Origin: Gammaproteobacteria bacterium
GTDB taxonomy: Bacteria; Pseudomonadota; Gammaproteobacteria; Pseudomonadales; Halieaceae
DNA length: 38,388 bases
Direction of reading: 5' to 3'
Assembly: GCA_030427335.1 (NCBI GenBank)
Contig: JAUHWV010000003.1
Span: 1-38,388, forward strand
The position numbers and the translations under genes are program-made. Under the pieces are notes generated by a model. It was not told where the DNA came from, did not search any database, and was given only the letters and a program-made list of their open reading frames with translations. Of the stretch, positions 24,164 to 33,491 are shown piece by piece; the stretch's first letter is position 1; each line of letters opens with the position of its first letter.

Positions 24164-25081
24164 ATGCGATTTTCGGTTTTCGCCGTGTGCGCGGCTGTTT
24201 TTGTTTTTGTTTTTGATTGTCCAAGTGTTCAAGCGAATCAAGATGAGTGGTTCGACAGTGCGCGCGACTTGGCACAGGAAAAAGTAGATGCTGCCGCCCT
24301 CTGGTTTGATGGATATTTTGGTGACCCACAAGCAGATCCTGATGCCTTAGCGCACAATTACATGAGGGTAATAGGTCGCACACTTTGGTATGCGGAGAGC
24401 GCCACACAAACCAGCTTTAGAGTTCGAGGAAGTCTACACCTCCCTAGGTTTAACGAGCGACTCGAACTTTTGTTCGAAGATGATCAGTCAGATGAGTCGG
24501 ATTCCGATGTGCTTCCCGGTGAGGGATTTGACGAAACTCAAGTCGCGCTGCGATGGCATTGGATCGACAATGACGACGTGAAACTAGATTTAACAGCGCA
24601 CTGGAAAGACTCAGGGCTCCGCCCGGGAGTAAGGTTTAGACGATCCGTTTCTTTATCGCGATCCTCAGCATTGAGAGGCTATCATCGTTTTGATTACAAC
24701 AGTGACGGCTGGGATACAGTCACAGATGTTGCTATCGATCGTACGCTTGGAAATTCCAGTTCGCTGCGTTGGCGTAATCGTCTAGACACGTCACTCGGGC
24801 GCGAGAAGGCCCGCTGGCGAAGTGTTCTACAGCTGCGTTCAATACAAGGTGATGGCGTTGGGGAAATTGGGCGGCAATGGTTCGTTGGTTTATCCGGTAC
24901 GGGGTCGCGCACGCTCAGCGAAATGACAAAAACGATCGGGTTTACGTGGCGGCGCTCCTTCTGGCGAGACTACTTGTGGTTTGAAGTTGAGCCTCGCTAT
25001 ATATGGAACTCGGAAGCATGCGAATGCAACACAGCGGGTATACAGTTGAAGGCGGAAGTGCTGCTGTTTGATCCTGATTGA
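24164..25081 (+). CDS. Exported protein of unknown function, possibly beta-barrel-like
   Basis: A 305-residue protein with a signal peptide (MRFSVFAVCAAVFVFVF, then SVQA before NQDEW). The mature part has many alternating polar/aromatic strands: TSFRVRGSLHLPRFNERLEL, QVALRWHWIDNDDVKLDLTA, ALRGYHRFDYNSDGWDTVTD, LRWRNRLDTSL and FWRDYLWFEVEPRYIWNS. Acidic and basic residues alternate on strands, as in outer-membrane barrels, but the last residue is Asp, not aromatic, so it may instead be peripheral. No family recognised. ATG 24164 is chosen to give the signal peptide; the 24122 ATG would add 14 residues in front. It is divergent from cinA and 66 nt upstream of the FKBP gene. Confidence 0.68.
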   Translation: MRFSVFAVCAAVFVFVFDCPSVQANQDEWFDSARDLAQEKVDAAALWFDGYFGDPQADPDALAHNYMRVIGRTLWYAESATQTSFRVRGSLHLPRFNERLELLFEDDQSDESDSDVLPGEGFDETQVALRWHWIDNDDVKLDLTAHWKDSGLRPGVRFRRSVSLSRSSALRGYHRFDYNSDGWDTVTDVAIDRTLGNSSSLRWRNRLDTSLGREKARWRSVLQLRSIQGDGVGEIGRQWFVGLSGTGSRTLSEMTKTIGFTWRRSFWRDYLWFEVEPRYIWNSEACECNTAGIQLKAEVLLFDPD

Positions 25082-25147
25082 GTCGCGTGACTCGCCATTA
25101 TTCCCGTATCTTGTTAAGGTGCTCTCTCATTCGTTGGGAGAAAGATA

Positions 25148-25777
25148 ATGTCAGAAAACAGCGCGGCTCAGCTAAGCACAGATGAGCAGAAAGTGAGCTA
25201 CGGTTTTGGTTTACAATTCGGTGATCAACTGCGAAAAAACCAGTTTGAGGGAATGGATATCGACGCGGTGGTGGCCGGTATTCGAGATTGGTTCGACAGG
25301 GGTGAAAGTGCGCTCTCTGACGAGGATTTGAACCCAGCCTATCAGGCTATTCAAGCTAAGCAACAGGCGAAACAATCTCAGCAAAGTGCGGCCCAAAGTG
25401 CGATCGCCGATCAATTCATGACGCAAAATGCGGACCGAGATGGCGTGACCACGACGGATAGCGGGCTCCAATATGAAGTGCTTGAAGCGGGGGACGGAAA
25501 CAGCCCCACGCGTGATTCAACCGTTGTTGTGCACTACCACGGAACCTTCATCGATGGCTCTGTATTCGATAGCTCAATCCAGCGAGGCGAGCCGGCGACC
25601 TTCGGTGTCACGCAGGTTATTCCCGCATGGACGGAGGCGTTGCAACTCATGTCTGTGGGTGATAAATGGCGTGTTTTTGCGCCGCCGCACCTTGCCTATG
25701 GCGAGCAGGGAGCCGGTGGAGTCATACCCCCTAATACCGCTCTGATTTTTGAAGTACACTTGATCGACATTCAGTAG
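25148..25777 (+). CDS. fklB: FKBP-type peptidyl-prolyl isomerase
   Basis: A 209-residue isomerase that catalyses cis-trans isomerisation of Xaa-Pro bonds. It has an N-terminal dimerisation domain (QKVSYGFGLQFGDQLRKNQF, then AVVAGIRDWF), a Gln/Lys-rich connecting helix, and the FKBP catalytic domain (about 115-209) with VVVHYHGTFIDGSVFDSS, VIPAWTEALQLMSVGDKWR, LAYGEQGAGGVIPPNTALIF. There is no signal peptide, so it is cytoplasmic and of FklB type rather than periplasmic FkpA or Mip. GGGAGAAAGATA precedes the ATG. The symbol rests on architecture only. The Fe-ADH gene starts 15 nt after the stop and may be cotranscribed. Confidence 0.9.
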   Translation: MSENSAAQLSTDEQKVSYGFGLQFGDQLRKNQFEGMDIDAVVAGIRDWFDRGESALSDEDLNPAYQAIQAKQQAKQSQQSAAQSAIADQFMTQNADRDGVTTTDSGLQYEVLEAGDGNSPTRDSTVVVHYHGTFIDGSVFDSSIQRGEPATFGVTQVIPAWTEALQLMSVGDKWRVFAPPHLAYGEQGAGGVIPPNTALIFEVHLIDIQ

Positions 25778-25792
25778 ACACTGCAGCTAGAC

Positions 25793-26956
25793 ATGATCGC
25801 GACTTTAAATCTACCTAGGGTTCTTCGAGTTGGCGGAGGCTCTAGTTCCGATTTGCCGCTCGTCTTAGCTCAATTAGGTATCAAGCGCCCTCTCGTGGTA
25901 ACGGACCCGTTTGTGCGGAGTTGCGGATTCTTTGATCACATCTGCGGTTCGATCTCTAGCCTTCTATCCGAAGACGCAATTTTTTCTGAGTGTGTTCCAG
26001 ATCCGACCACGGATTCTGTACGCGCCGGTCTGCTACATTTGGATGCTGCGTCATACGACGGTTTGATTGCGATCGGTGGCGGTAGCGCTATGGATACGGC
26101 CAAAGCAATGGCGGCTATGCAAGGCCTTCCCGAACCGATGCGGCAGTATAAAGTGCCTTACAGCTTGGATCGCGGTCTTCCCATCGTTGCCATACCGACA
26201 ACCGCGGGAACGGGCTCTGAAGCCACGCGGTTCGCCGTGATAACCGATACGGAAACACAGGAAAAAATGCTCTGGGTGGGCTTGGCCCTGATGCCTGTCG
26301 CTGCGCTGGTGGACTTCGAGCTCACCATGCAGATGCCGTACCGCCTTACGGCGGATACGGGGCTAGATACTCTATGCCACGCGCTTGAGGCTTTTGTCAG
26401 TCGCAAGTCAAATGGGTTTACGGACCCCATTGCTCTTGCTGCTATGCGCGCGGTCGTTCAATTTTTGCCGCGAGCCTGTGCCGATCCGAGTGACCGGGAA
26501 GCACGCGAAGCGATGATGCTTGCGGCGAATCAGGGCGGTGTTGCCTTTGCTAACGCATCGGTTACGCTCATTCATGGAATGAGTCGCCCTATTGGGGCGC
26601 ACTACCATGTGCCCCATGGGATGAGCAATGCGATGCTCCTACCTGCCGTTACGGAGTGGTCGATCGATGGAGCGCCCGCTAAATATGCACATGCGGCCAG
26701 ACACATGGGCTTTGCGGATTCGACATCACGTGATGCAGTGGCGTGCTCTGCCCTGGTAGAGGGATTGCATCGATTGTGTCAGGACCTGTCGGTTCCGAGC
26801 CCTCAGTCTTACGGTATTAATCGAGATGATTGGGTCGATTCCCTGCAGCTTATGGCTGAGCAAGCGCTCGCGTCGGGCTCGCCTGTTAATAATCCGAGGA
26901 TTCCAACTCAAGATGAGATCGTCATTTTGTACGAGCGGGCTTGGACTGCAACCTAG
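25793..26956 (+). CDS. Iron-containing alcohol dehydrogenase
   Basis: A 387-residue member of the iron-dependent alcohol dehydrogenase family, an NAD(P)-linked oxidoreductase of primary alcohols or aldehydes. It has the nucleotide-binding AIGGGSAMDTAKAMAAM, PTTAGTGSEATRFAVI, and the metal site spread over TGLDTLCHALEAFVS (Asp and His), LIHGMSRPIGAHYHVPHGMS (two His). The exact substrate cannot be told. It follows the FKBP gene by 15 nt and ends 40 nt before orn. Confidence 0.92.
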   Translation: MIATLNLPRVLRVGGGSSSDLPLVLAQLGIKRPLVVTDPFVRSCGFFDHICGSISSLLSEDAIFSECVPDPTTDSVRAGLLHLDAASYDGLIAIGGGSAMDTAKAMAAMQGLPEPMRQYKVPYSLDRGLPIVAIPTTAGTGSEATRFAVITDTETQEKMLWVGLALMPVAALVDFELTMQMPYRLTADTGLDTLCHALEAFVSRKSNGFTDPIALAAMRAVVQFLPRACADPSDREAREAMMLAANQGGVAFANASVTLIHGMSRPIGAHYHVPHGMSNAMLLPAVTEWSIDGAPAKYAHAARHMGFADSTSRDAVACSALVEGLHRLCQDLSVPSPQSYGINRDDWVDSLQLMAEQALASGSPVNNPRIPTQDEIVILYERAWTAT

Positions 26957-26996
26957 TCGAGTTGATGGATCTATTATATATACGAGATGATGACAA

Positions 26997-27545
26997 ATGA
27001 GCACAGTGTCTGAGAACAACCTGATTTGGGTTGATATGGAGATGACAGGCCTAGAGCCCGATAGTGATCGAGTCATCGAAATTGCGACTATCGTTACGGA
27101 TTCTGAGTTGAATACCCTCGCCGAGGGGCCGGTGATCGCGATTCATCAGCCAGCGGACGTGCTTGACGCGATGGATGAGTGGAACACCACTCATCATACT
27201 GAGTCGGGTCTGGTTGCTCGAGTGCAGGCAAGTCGGATAGATGAGCTGCGCGCGTCTGAGCTGACCATAGCGTTCCTGAAAGACTGGGTTCCAGCGGGAA
27301 AATCGCCCATGTGTGGCAATACAATCTGTCAGGACCGCCGTTTTATGGCGCGTCATATGCCGCTACTTGAATCGTATTTTCACTACCGCAATTTGGATGT
27401 CAGCACCCTGAAAATCTTGGCTCAGCGCTGGGCGCCGGATGTTGCTGCCGGTTTTGAAAAGAAAGGCGCTCATTTGGCCTTGGTTGATATTCGCGAATCG
27501 ATCGCTGAGCTGCGTTACTATCGGCGCACAATGTTAACGTGCTAG
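26997..27545 (+). CDS. orn: Oligoribonuclease
   Basis: A 182-residue DEDDh-family 3'-5' exonuclease that degrades short RNA oligonucleotides, including pGpG from c-di-GMP turnover, to mononucleotides in the cytoplasm. Motifs: [20 protein letters not shown] (Asp13 and Glu15), [35 protein letters not shown], and the late [18 protein letters not shown]. Length is normal. The rsgA gene follows in the same direction by 24 nt, the common gammaproteobacterial neighbour pair. Confidence 0.97.
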   Translation: MSTVSENNLIWVDMEMTGLEPDSDRVIEIATIVTDSELNTLAEGPVIAIHQPADVLDAMDEWNTTHHTESGLVARVQASRIDELRASELTIAFLKDWVPAGKSPMCGNTICQDRRFMARHMPLLESYFHYRNLDVSTLKILAQRWAPDVAAGFEKKGAHLALVDIRESIAELRYYRRTMLTC

Positions 27546-27569
27546 AAACGATTTCGAACGAGGCCGCGA

Positions 27570-28589
27570 TTGAGTAAGCGAAAACTCAGCAAGCAGCAGG
27601 CTTGGCGGATACAGAAAATTCAATCGGAGCGGGTTGAGCGAGCCAAGCGTCGTGCCGATGTCGCTGATGAATTACTTACCGGCGGCGATCTAGGCTATGA
27701 ACAAGAAGGCTTAGTGACTGCTCATTTTGGTGTTCAGGTTGAAGTCGAGTCGGTGGATCGCACTCGGCAGCGTTGTTTCATTCGCGCCAATCTTCCGGCC
27801 TTGGTTACGGGTGACCGCGTCGTATTCAGAGCGGGAGAGCACGCAGGTGTTATTGTGTCACTTCTGGATCGCACAACCATATTGAAGCGTCCTGACCCCT
27901 ACGCGGGTTTGAGGCCAGTGGCGGCTAATATTGATCAAGTTATCATCGTGATTGCGCCCGAGCCACAACCTTATGCTGATCTGATCGATCGTTATTTGGT
28001 TGCTGCCGAGACCGCGGATATCGAACCGAGATTACTTTTGAACAAGACGGATTTGCTGACCGACCCGGCTCGCGCTGATGCGGTAGAGGCGCTAATTGAA
28101 CCGTATAGAGCGCTCGGCTATGACGTTCTGAACACGAGTGCAAATCGAGCAGACTTAGGCGATTTGGTCCAAAAACTCGATCAGAGGGTGAGTATCTTTG
28201 TTGGGCAATCCGGAGTAGGTAAATCGTCTCTGGTGAATTCACTGCTTCCCGAGGCCGCTTTACGAACCAGCGAACTGTCCCAGTTCAATCAAAAGGGGCA
28301 ACACACCACCACGACAGCTCGTTTGTTTCATTTGGTCAACGGGGGTGTCCTGATTGACTCCCCTGGGATTCGAGAGTTTGGGCTCTGGCACATGCAACGC
28401 AGCGAGCTCGAACGCGGTTTTATTGAGTTTGGCCCATTTTTAGGGCACTGCAAATTTCGAGACTGCAAGCACGAGCAAGAGCCTGGCTGTGCTCTGCGCG
28501 AGGCGATAGCAGAGGGCGCCATAACCGAGGCTCGGTTCAGAAGCTATCAAATTCTATGCGACACTTTAGACGCCGATAAGCCCCAGTAG
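27570..28589 (+). CDS. rsgA: Ribosome small subunit biogenesis GTPase RsgA
   Basis: A 339-residue circularly permuted GTPase that helps 30S subunit maturation. It has an N-terminal basic extension (SKRKLSKQQAWRIQKIQSER), an OB-fold, then the permuted G motifs in the order G4 (LLNKTDLL), G1 (GQSGVGKSSLVNSLLPE), and G3 (DSPGIREF), and a C-terminal zinc finger (CKFRDCKHEQEPGC). The start is TTG at 27570 with GAGG 7 nt upstream, the product beginning MSKRKLSK as in homologues. It follows orn. Confidence 0.96.
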   Translation: MSKRKLSKQQAWRIQKIQSERVERAKRRADVADELLTGGDLGYEQEGLVTAHFGVQVEVESVDRTRQRCFIRANLPALVTGDRVVFRAGEHAGVIVSLLDRTTILKRPDPYAGLRPVAANIDQVIIVIAPEPQPYADLIDRYLVAAETADIEPRLLLNKTDLLTDPARADAVEALIEPYRALGYDVLNTSANRADLGDLVQKLDQRVSIFVGQSGVGKSSLVNSLLPEAALRTSELSQFNQKGQHTTTTARLFHLVNGGVLIDSPGIREFGLWHMQRSELERGFIEFGPFLGHCKFRDCKHEQEPGCALREAIAEGAITEARFRSYQILCDTLDADKPQ

Positions 28590-28691
28590 AGTTTGCTGTC
28601 CAGTTTGCCGACGGCTGGGTTTTCTGCCGTCAGTCGTGCAGGTGGCTTGATTGGCTTTTGCACTTACTGGGTGTGAGGACTTTATTAGATC

Positions 28692-29537
28692 TCAAGCCTG
28701 CGACGCGATACATTCACCCATTCTGACTGCAGCGTCGGCTTGACACCAGGTCTCCCACGCAATCGCATCTTTACCAAAAAGAAGTATCACGGTTGAGCCC
28801 AGCTTAAATCGCCCCATTTCCTGACCTTGCTTCAGCGTGATCAGGTCTTCAGGCGTATGATATTGGCGGGTAATAATCTGCTTTCCGGGTGGGGCAACTT
28901 GACCTTCCCACGTGGTTTCGATTCCCGCGACGATCATGGCGCCAACCAGTACCATCGCCATGGGACCATACTCGGTCTCAAATAAACAGACATGCCGCTC
29001 ATTTCGAGCGAACAAGTGTTCGACGTTTTCGGCGGTGACTTTATTCACCGAGAAGAGATCGCCGGGAACGTAGCGGGTGGCCTTCAAAGTGGCATCCAGT
29101 GGCATATGAACTCGATGATAATCTTTGGGGCTCAGATAAACGGTCATGAAGCTTCCGTTCTCAAAGTGTTTGGCCCAGTCTTCGCTGCCTAGCAAGGCCT
29201 TTGCGGAAAATTGCCGACCTTTGGCTTGGAAAATTTGGTCTGCTTCGATATTCCCAAATTGGCTTATGGCTCCGTCAGCTGGGCTTAATACATCTGCGTC
29301 GGCCAAGGGGCGGGCACCCGGTTTGAGTTCCCGCGTAAAAAACTCATTGAAATTGGCATAAGCCTCGGGATAAGGGGCAAACGCCTCGGTCATATCCACT
29401 TTGTAGCGTTTGATAAACAGTCCAATGAGCTTGTTTTTTAGCCACTGTGGCCGCTCAAGCTCAGCCAGTTTGCCTACCAGTCGTGATAGGAAATGTTGTG
29501 GAAGCAGATGTTGAACCCAAATGAATATGCTGGACAT
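28692..29537 (-). CDS. psd: Phosphatidylserine decarboxylase
   Basis: A 281-residue proenzyme of the inner membrane that makes phosphatidylethanolamine from phosphatidylserine. It shows NFNEFFTRELKPGARPL, VLSPADGAI, a YHRVHMPLDATLKATRYVPG catalytic segment, and the autocleavage motif LGST (246-249) within RFKLGSTVILLFGKDA, where the Ser becomes the pyruvoyl group. The short alpha chain after LGST fits the family. It is convergent with rsgA and 77 nt downstream of the MBL-fold gene on the same strand. Confidence 0.96.
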   Translation of the reverse strand: MSSIFIWVQHLLPQHFLSRLVGKLAELERPQWLKNKLIGLFIKRYKVDMTEAFAPYPEAYANFNEFFTRELKPGARPLADADVLSPADGAISQFGNIEADQIFQAKGRQFSAKALLGSEDWAKHFENGSFMTVYLSPKDYHRVHMPLDATLKATRYVPGDLFSVNKVTAENVEHLFARNERHVCLFETEYGPMAMVLVGAMIVAGIETTWEGQVAPPGKQIITRQYHTPEDLITLKQGQEMGRFKLGSTVILLFGKDAIAWETWCQADAAVRMGECIASQA

Positions 29538-29614
29538 AGTTGGCCTTAGAAATCGATACCGCGAGCCCAGTATATCGGTTTTTGGGTCTTGTATGTGAGC
29601 GCGAGTGAGTGATT

Positions 29615-30538
29615 TTAGGTGCTTTTCTGTTTGATCCTCTGTATGCGATAAACCACGCCTTGCGTGTTAAGCTCGAGATCGGCCGCAAGTGCGGTTAGGC
29701 ATTGCTCCGCACAGTTGGGCCCCATTGCGGTAAGCAGATGTTCCAGCGTGATTGCCCGTATCGCCTTTAAAGCGTCTTCGGGAGCGCTCAATTGAGCGTA
29801 GGCTTTTAACTGTGATTTCAGTGTTTCTGCCGTTCTCAAATCAAAAGACATTCCCCCAAAGTGCGTTGGATAGATCCATTTTGGGTCTTTCGCACAGAGT
29901 GCGTCGATCGCGCTGCAGGCCAGTTCTGGATCAAACTGAGTGGGTGTAGTAGCGGGCAGGCTGAAAGGCCAAGCACCCTCGCGTAAGTAAGCGTAGCTGA
30001 TACCGTAAGCGTCACCCGTGAACCAGCTTCTGCTTTGTTCGTCCCAAATGCACAGGTGGTGGTCAGCGTGCCCCCGCATATGATGAGCCACCAGTGGTCG
30101 TCCATTGAGAGTCAGTGATTCGCCATCGTTTAGTACGCCAATTTGGTCAGCGGGTACGGGCCGCAGCCTGCCGTATAAAGTGTCAAAGGCCTCGCCGTAA
30201 ACCGATCTAGCCGATGACTCTAGGGCGCTTGGGTCCACCAGATGTTTGAGCCCTCGTGGGTGACAAAACACTTTTGCATTAGGTAGCCGGTTTGCCCAGT
30301 GGCCCACCGCCCCCGCGTGATCCAAATGAACGTGCGTGGGGATAATCATTTCAATGGAATTTATATCTACATGTGCGGCGTCTAATTGAGCTAGCATCCT
30401 GTCCATCTGAGGGGCCGTTCCCGTTTCGATCAGCGCATACTTGCCTCCGCTCTCGATTAGGTAGGCAGCGGCGATACCCTGCTTTACGTAATGCGTGTCG
30501 ATGGTGATGATACCGTTGAGTTCGTGTTCCGTCTTCAT
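29615..30538 (-). CDS. MBL-fold metallo-hydrolase
   Basis: A 307-residue protein of the metallo-beta-lactamase fold. The first metal motif is THVHLDHAGAVGH (68-80, H-x-H-x-D-H), with MRGHADHHLCIWDE and FTGDAYG supplying the following His and Asp, and YPTHFGGMS the last His. It has an extra alpha-helical C-terminus of about 70 residues. Members include hydroxyacylglutathione hydrolases and lactonases; the substrate is not identifiable. It has no signal peptide, so it is cytoplasmic. Confidence 0.86.
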   Translation of the reverse strand: MKTEHELNGIITIDTHYVKQGIAAAYLIESGGKYALIETGTAPQMDRMLAQLDAAHVDINSIEMIIPTHVHLDHAGAVGHWANRLPNAKVFCHPRGLKHLVDPSALESSARSVYGEAFDTLYGRLRPVPADQIGVLNDGESLTLNGRPLVAHHMRGHADHHLCIWDEQSRSWFTGDAYGISYAYLREGAWPFSLPATTPTQFDPELACSAIDALCAKDPKWIYPTHFGGMSFDLRTAETLKSQLKAYAQLSAPEDALKAIRAITLEHLLTAMGPNCAEQCLTALAADLELNTQGVVYRIQRIKQKST

Positions 30539-30674
30539 TGGGGTCGCGCTATCGTCTGGTTATAGAATAGAGGTCGAAATCGACTGTAACATGAAAAGTG
30601 GCAGCATTTTTGTTCTGATTCAGTTGTTTTCGGGGTTAGACTCGTCAATGAAGTCCTTAAAGAGAGTAAAGATC

Positions 30675-31433
30675 ATGCGCCTTACTTTACGAAGCAAACG
30701 GCGGTGGCCCTTTTTTTTGTTCCTCGGATTGACGGCTTGCGATGCTGTTGAGTCTCACAAGCCCGATTTTTCGGCGATTGAGAATGTTCAGGAGCGGAAA
30801 GAAGCGTTTTTTGCTTACCTCAAACCGCTCGCCGAGCGCGTAAACGCCGATGTGCTTAAAGATCGACGGCGGTTGATAGCCATAGAATCTGAGGGTTCCG
30901 AAGTGGGTTGGTGGGATCGACGGACCTTGAAGCGTCTCGCGAGCGAATACGGGCTGGAGTCGTCTGATTTGACGGAGTTACTCAATCGTGTGGATGCGGT
31001 GCCGGTGAGCTTGCTATTGGCTCAGGCCGCGAACGAGAGCAGTTGGGGGAGATCTCGTTTTGCGAGAGAGGGTAATGCCTTTTTTGGGCAGTGGTGTTTC
31101 ACTCCGGGTTGCGGGATGGTCCCTCAGGGCCGGCCTGCAGGGCAAAGCTACGAGGTTCGTTCTTTTAAATCCGTCTTCGCGTCCGTGGAAGCCTACGTGC
31201 ACAATTTGAATACGGGCGATGCGTATCAAAATTTACGTGATATCAGGGCTAAGCAACGGGCCAAACTGAAGGAGCCCAAGGGTGTGGTTTTGGCCGAGGG
31301 CCTGACGTCGTATTCAACGCGTGGTGCAGAATATGTTAGCGAGATACAATCGATGATTACGTTCAACAAGTTGGGTCGGTTTGATTCGGTGGAGAAAGCC
31401 TGTGGCCACAGCCCACTTCCTGATCGTTGCTGA
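30675..31433 (+). CDS. Bax-like glucosaminidase lipoprotein
   Basis: A 252-residue protein of the glucosaminidase (Bax) family, predicted to cleave the glycan strand of peptidoglycan. The N-terminus is a basic signal with lipobox LTAC; Asp follows the Cys, which in E. coli retains the lipoprotein in the inner membrane. The catalytic domain shows VSLLLAQAANESSWGRSRFA, where the Glu is the candidate catalytic acid, then GNAFFGQWCFTPGCGMVP and FASVEAYVHNLNT, and LTSYSTRGAEYV. I chose ATG 30675 with AGAGAG 8 nt upstream; earlier ATGs give no signal. Only 26 nt separate it from the SnoaL-like gene. Confidence 0.84.
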   Translation: MRLTLRSKRRWPFFLFLGLTACDAVESHKPDFSAIENVQERKEAFFAYLKPLAERVNADVLKDRRRLIAIESEGSEVGWWDRRTLKRLASEYGLESSDLTELLNRVDAVPVSLLLAQAANESSWGRSRFAREGNAFFGQWCFTPGCGMVPQGRPAGQSYEVRSFKSVFASVEAYVHNLNTGDAYQNLRDIRAKQRAKLKEPKGVVLAEGLTSYSTRGAEYVSEIQSMITFNKLGRFDSVEKACGHSPLPDRC

Positions 31434-31459
31434 AAACTGGAGTTCCCAAGGGTATAAAT

Positions 31460-31846
31460 ATGATAAACGAATGGCATAAACTTATGGCAAACCACAGCTC
31501 TGAAGGGCTGCATGCGCTGTTAGCGGATGAGGTTGTATTTCATTCGCCTGTGGTTCACACCCCACAAGTGGGGCGCCAAATTACGCATGCCTACCTTGCT
31601 GCGGCCTTTGAGGTTCTGGCAAACGACTCATTTCGTTATGTGCGCGAGGTAGTTGCAGATCGTGACGCGATACTCGAGTTTGAATTAGAGCTCGATGGGT
31701 TACATGTTAACGGCGTAGATATGATCCGTTGGAACGAGGAAGGCAAAATTATCGACTTCAAGGTGATGGTTCGACCTATGAAGGCGATCGATGTTGTGCG
31801 CAGCAACATGGCGCGTGTCTTGGAGCGAATGAAAGCGGCGAGCTGA
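31460..31846 (+). CDS. SnoaL/NTF2-like fold protein
   Basis: A 128-residue protein predicted to adopt the NTF2 (SnoaL) cone fold. It shows the WHKLMANHSSEGLHALLADE helix, a VVFHSPVV strand, FELELDGLHVNGVDMIRWNE, and KIIDFKVMVRPMKAID, a pattern typical of this superfamily. Members include ketosteroid isomerase-like enzymes and small-ligand binders, so no reaction can be named. AAGGG lies 8 nt before ATG 31460; the TTG at 31427 overlaps the upstream gene. Converges with the PhoH-type gene. Confidence 0.78.
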   Translation: MINEWHKLMANHSSEGLHALLADEVVFHSPVVHTPQVGRQITHAYLAAAFEVLANDSFRYVREVVADRDAILEFELELDGLHVNGVDMIRWNEEGKIIDFKVMVRPMKAIDVVRSNMARVLERMKAAS

Positions 31847-31888
31847 GCTCGCCCACACTTTTAAGTTTGTAATTTTACCGTAGTCGTT

Positions 31889-33325
31889 TCAGAGTTGCTC
31901 CTCAGCAAATGCGGCCAAGCGTGACCGTACGATTCCGCCGATCGTCATGATCCCCGCGTGCGGGTAGGCTTTGCTTTTCTCAACCAGATAGGTGAGGCCA
32001 GAACTCAGCGGTGAGATGTATTTGTTGTCAATTTGGGCCAAGTTGCCTAAAACGACGATCTTGGAGTCTGCTCCGACACGAGAGATGATGGATTTCAGTT
32101 GAAATTGTGTAAGGCCTTGCGCTTCGTCAATAATGATATAGGCGTTGTTAAAGGAACGGCCGCGCATGAAGTTGAGCGACTTGAACTGAATATTGGCGCG
32201 TTCCTTTACGTACTCAATTGAGCCGCTAGTCGATTCATCTGCGCCGTGTAAGATTTCCAGGTTGTCGTCGAATGCCGCCAGCCAAGGCGCCATTTTTTCC
32301 TCTTCTGTGCCCGGTAAAAAGCCGATATCTTCGGCCATGGGAGGCGTAGAGCGAGCCACAATTAGCTTGCTGTACTTACGCCCCTCCAGGATCGCGTGGA
32401 GCCCATAGGCAAGCGCTAGAAGCGTTTTGCCCGAGCCTGCTGGGCCGGTCAGAACCGTCATGTCAATATTGGGGTCGTCGAGCAGTGTCATTGCCATCGC
32501 TTGTTCGAGGTTGCGTGGGGATAGCCCCCAAAATTGCCGATTCATTAAATGATGGCGGTCTTCAACGCGCAAGTAGGCATAGTCGCTATCCAGGCGTTTT
32601 ACGCAGGCAATGAACTCTTGGTCGTCGAATATAAATTGATTCGGATAAGGCTCTTCGAGAACCTCTTTTGGTACTCGGTAGAGCGTCGTTTCCGATTCGC
32701 GGATGGTCTCCACTTCGGATACGCCGGACCAGAAGTCTCCTTCAATTTTTGACCATCCACGTGCGAGTAAATCGATATCGTCCAATACTTTATCGCGGCG
32801 GTAGTCTTCGACATGAAGTAAGCCCGAACCTTTCGCCTTGATGCGCATATTGATGTCTTTGGTGACTAAACAAACGACGGCATCGCTTGATTGAGCCTGC
32901 AGGCGCAGAGCCACGTTTATAATTCGGTTGTCGTTGCTATGTGCCTCCTTGACGCTCAGAAAAGGCAGGTCATCGTCATCGTCAATGACTTGATCAGCGT
33001 ATACAGACAAAGAACCTAGTGGGCCGCTAACCGAGCTGCCCGGGATGTCGACACCCGCTTGAAGTTCGGCGGGCGTGGCGCCCTCGACGACTTTTTCGAT
33101 TAGATTGATGGCGATTCGCGCCTCGCGGCTCACGGTTTTATCTCGCCGGTCCTTAATGTCGTCGAGTTCTTCCAGCACGGTCATCGGTATGACAACTTGG
33201 TGTTCATTAAAGGCGGTGATGGCGTGGGGGTCGTGAAGTAAGACGTTGGTGTCTAGGACGTAAATTTTGCGGATGACGGATTTTAAGGGGTTGGGGGTCG
33301 AACGAAGCGTGTTCGTTTTGGGCAT
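31889..33325 (-). CDS. PIN domain-PhoH ATPase fusion (YlaK-like)
   Basis: A 478-residue protein with an N-terminal PIN nuclease domain (about 20-170, YVLDTNVLLHDPHAI and TVLEELDDIKD, plus VTKDINMRIKA) and a C-terminal PhoH-like ATPase domain (about 250-478) with Walker A GPAGSGKT, ARSTPPMAEDIGFLPGTEEEK, and Walker B YIIIDEAQGLTQFQLK, then VGADSKIVVLGNLAQID. Fused PhoH2-type proteins are linked to RNA unwinding and cleavage. It is divergent from the RNase II-family gene, with a shared 166-bp promoter region, consistent with an RNA metabolism pair. Confidence 0.94.
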   Translation of the reverse strand: MPKTNTLRSTPNPLKSVIRKIYVLDTNVLLHDPHAITAFNEHQVVIPMTVLEELDDIKDRRDKTVSREARIAINLIEKVVEGATPAELQAGVDIPGSSVSGPLGSLSVYADQVIDDDDDLPFLSVKEAHSNDNRIINVALRLQAQSSDAVVCLVTKDINMRIKAKGSGLLHVEDYRRDKVLDDIDLLARGWSKIEGDFWSGVSEVETIRESETTLYRVPKEVLEEPYPNQFIFDDQEFIACVKRLDSDYAYLRVEDRHHLMNRQFWGLSPRNLEQAMAMTLLDDPNIDMTVLTGPAGSGKTLLALAYGLHAILEGRKYSKLIVARSTPPMAEDIGFLPGTEEEKMAPWLAAFDDNLEILHGADESTSGSIEYVKERANIQFKSLNFMRGRSFNNAYIIIDEAQGLTQFQLKSIISRVGADSKIVVLGNLAQIDNKYISPLSSGLTYLVEKSKAYPHAGIMTIGGIVRSRLAAFAEEQL

Positions 33326-33436
33326 GCGATCTTCCTTTGTGGAACGAGCGATGCCTTCAGTCTCTGGCCTGTGTATGATGCTGTCAAGTGCTCCATAAGT
33401 CTTTTGTAAGAATTTGCGAAAACCGGTTTTTATACA

Positions 33437-33465
33437 CTGACAGTGGGCTGTTTTTCCGCTATGCT
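33437..33465 (+). promoter_or_regulatory. Candidate sigma70 promoter of the RNase gene
   Basis: CTGACA (33437-33442) and TATGCT (33460-33465) are spaced by exactly 17 bp, 26 nt before the start codon at 33492. A T-rich stretch follows the -10 box. Confidence 0.45.
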
Positions 33466-33491
33466 TTTTCTTTTTTTGTGATCAGCTCTCC

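Noticed and set aside
28610-28631. Hairpin GACGGC/GCCGTC between rsgA and psd as a terminator
   Set aside because: The loop is long (10 nt) and no T run follows in either direction.
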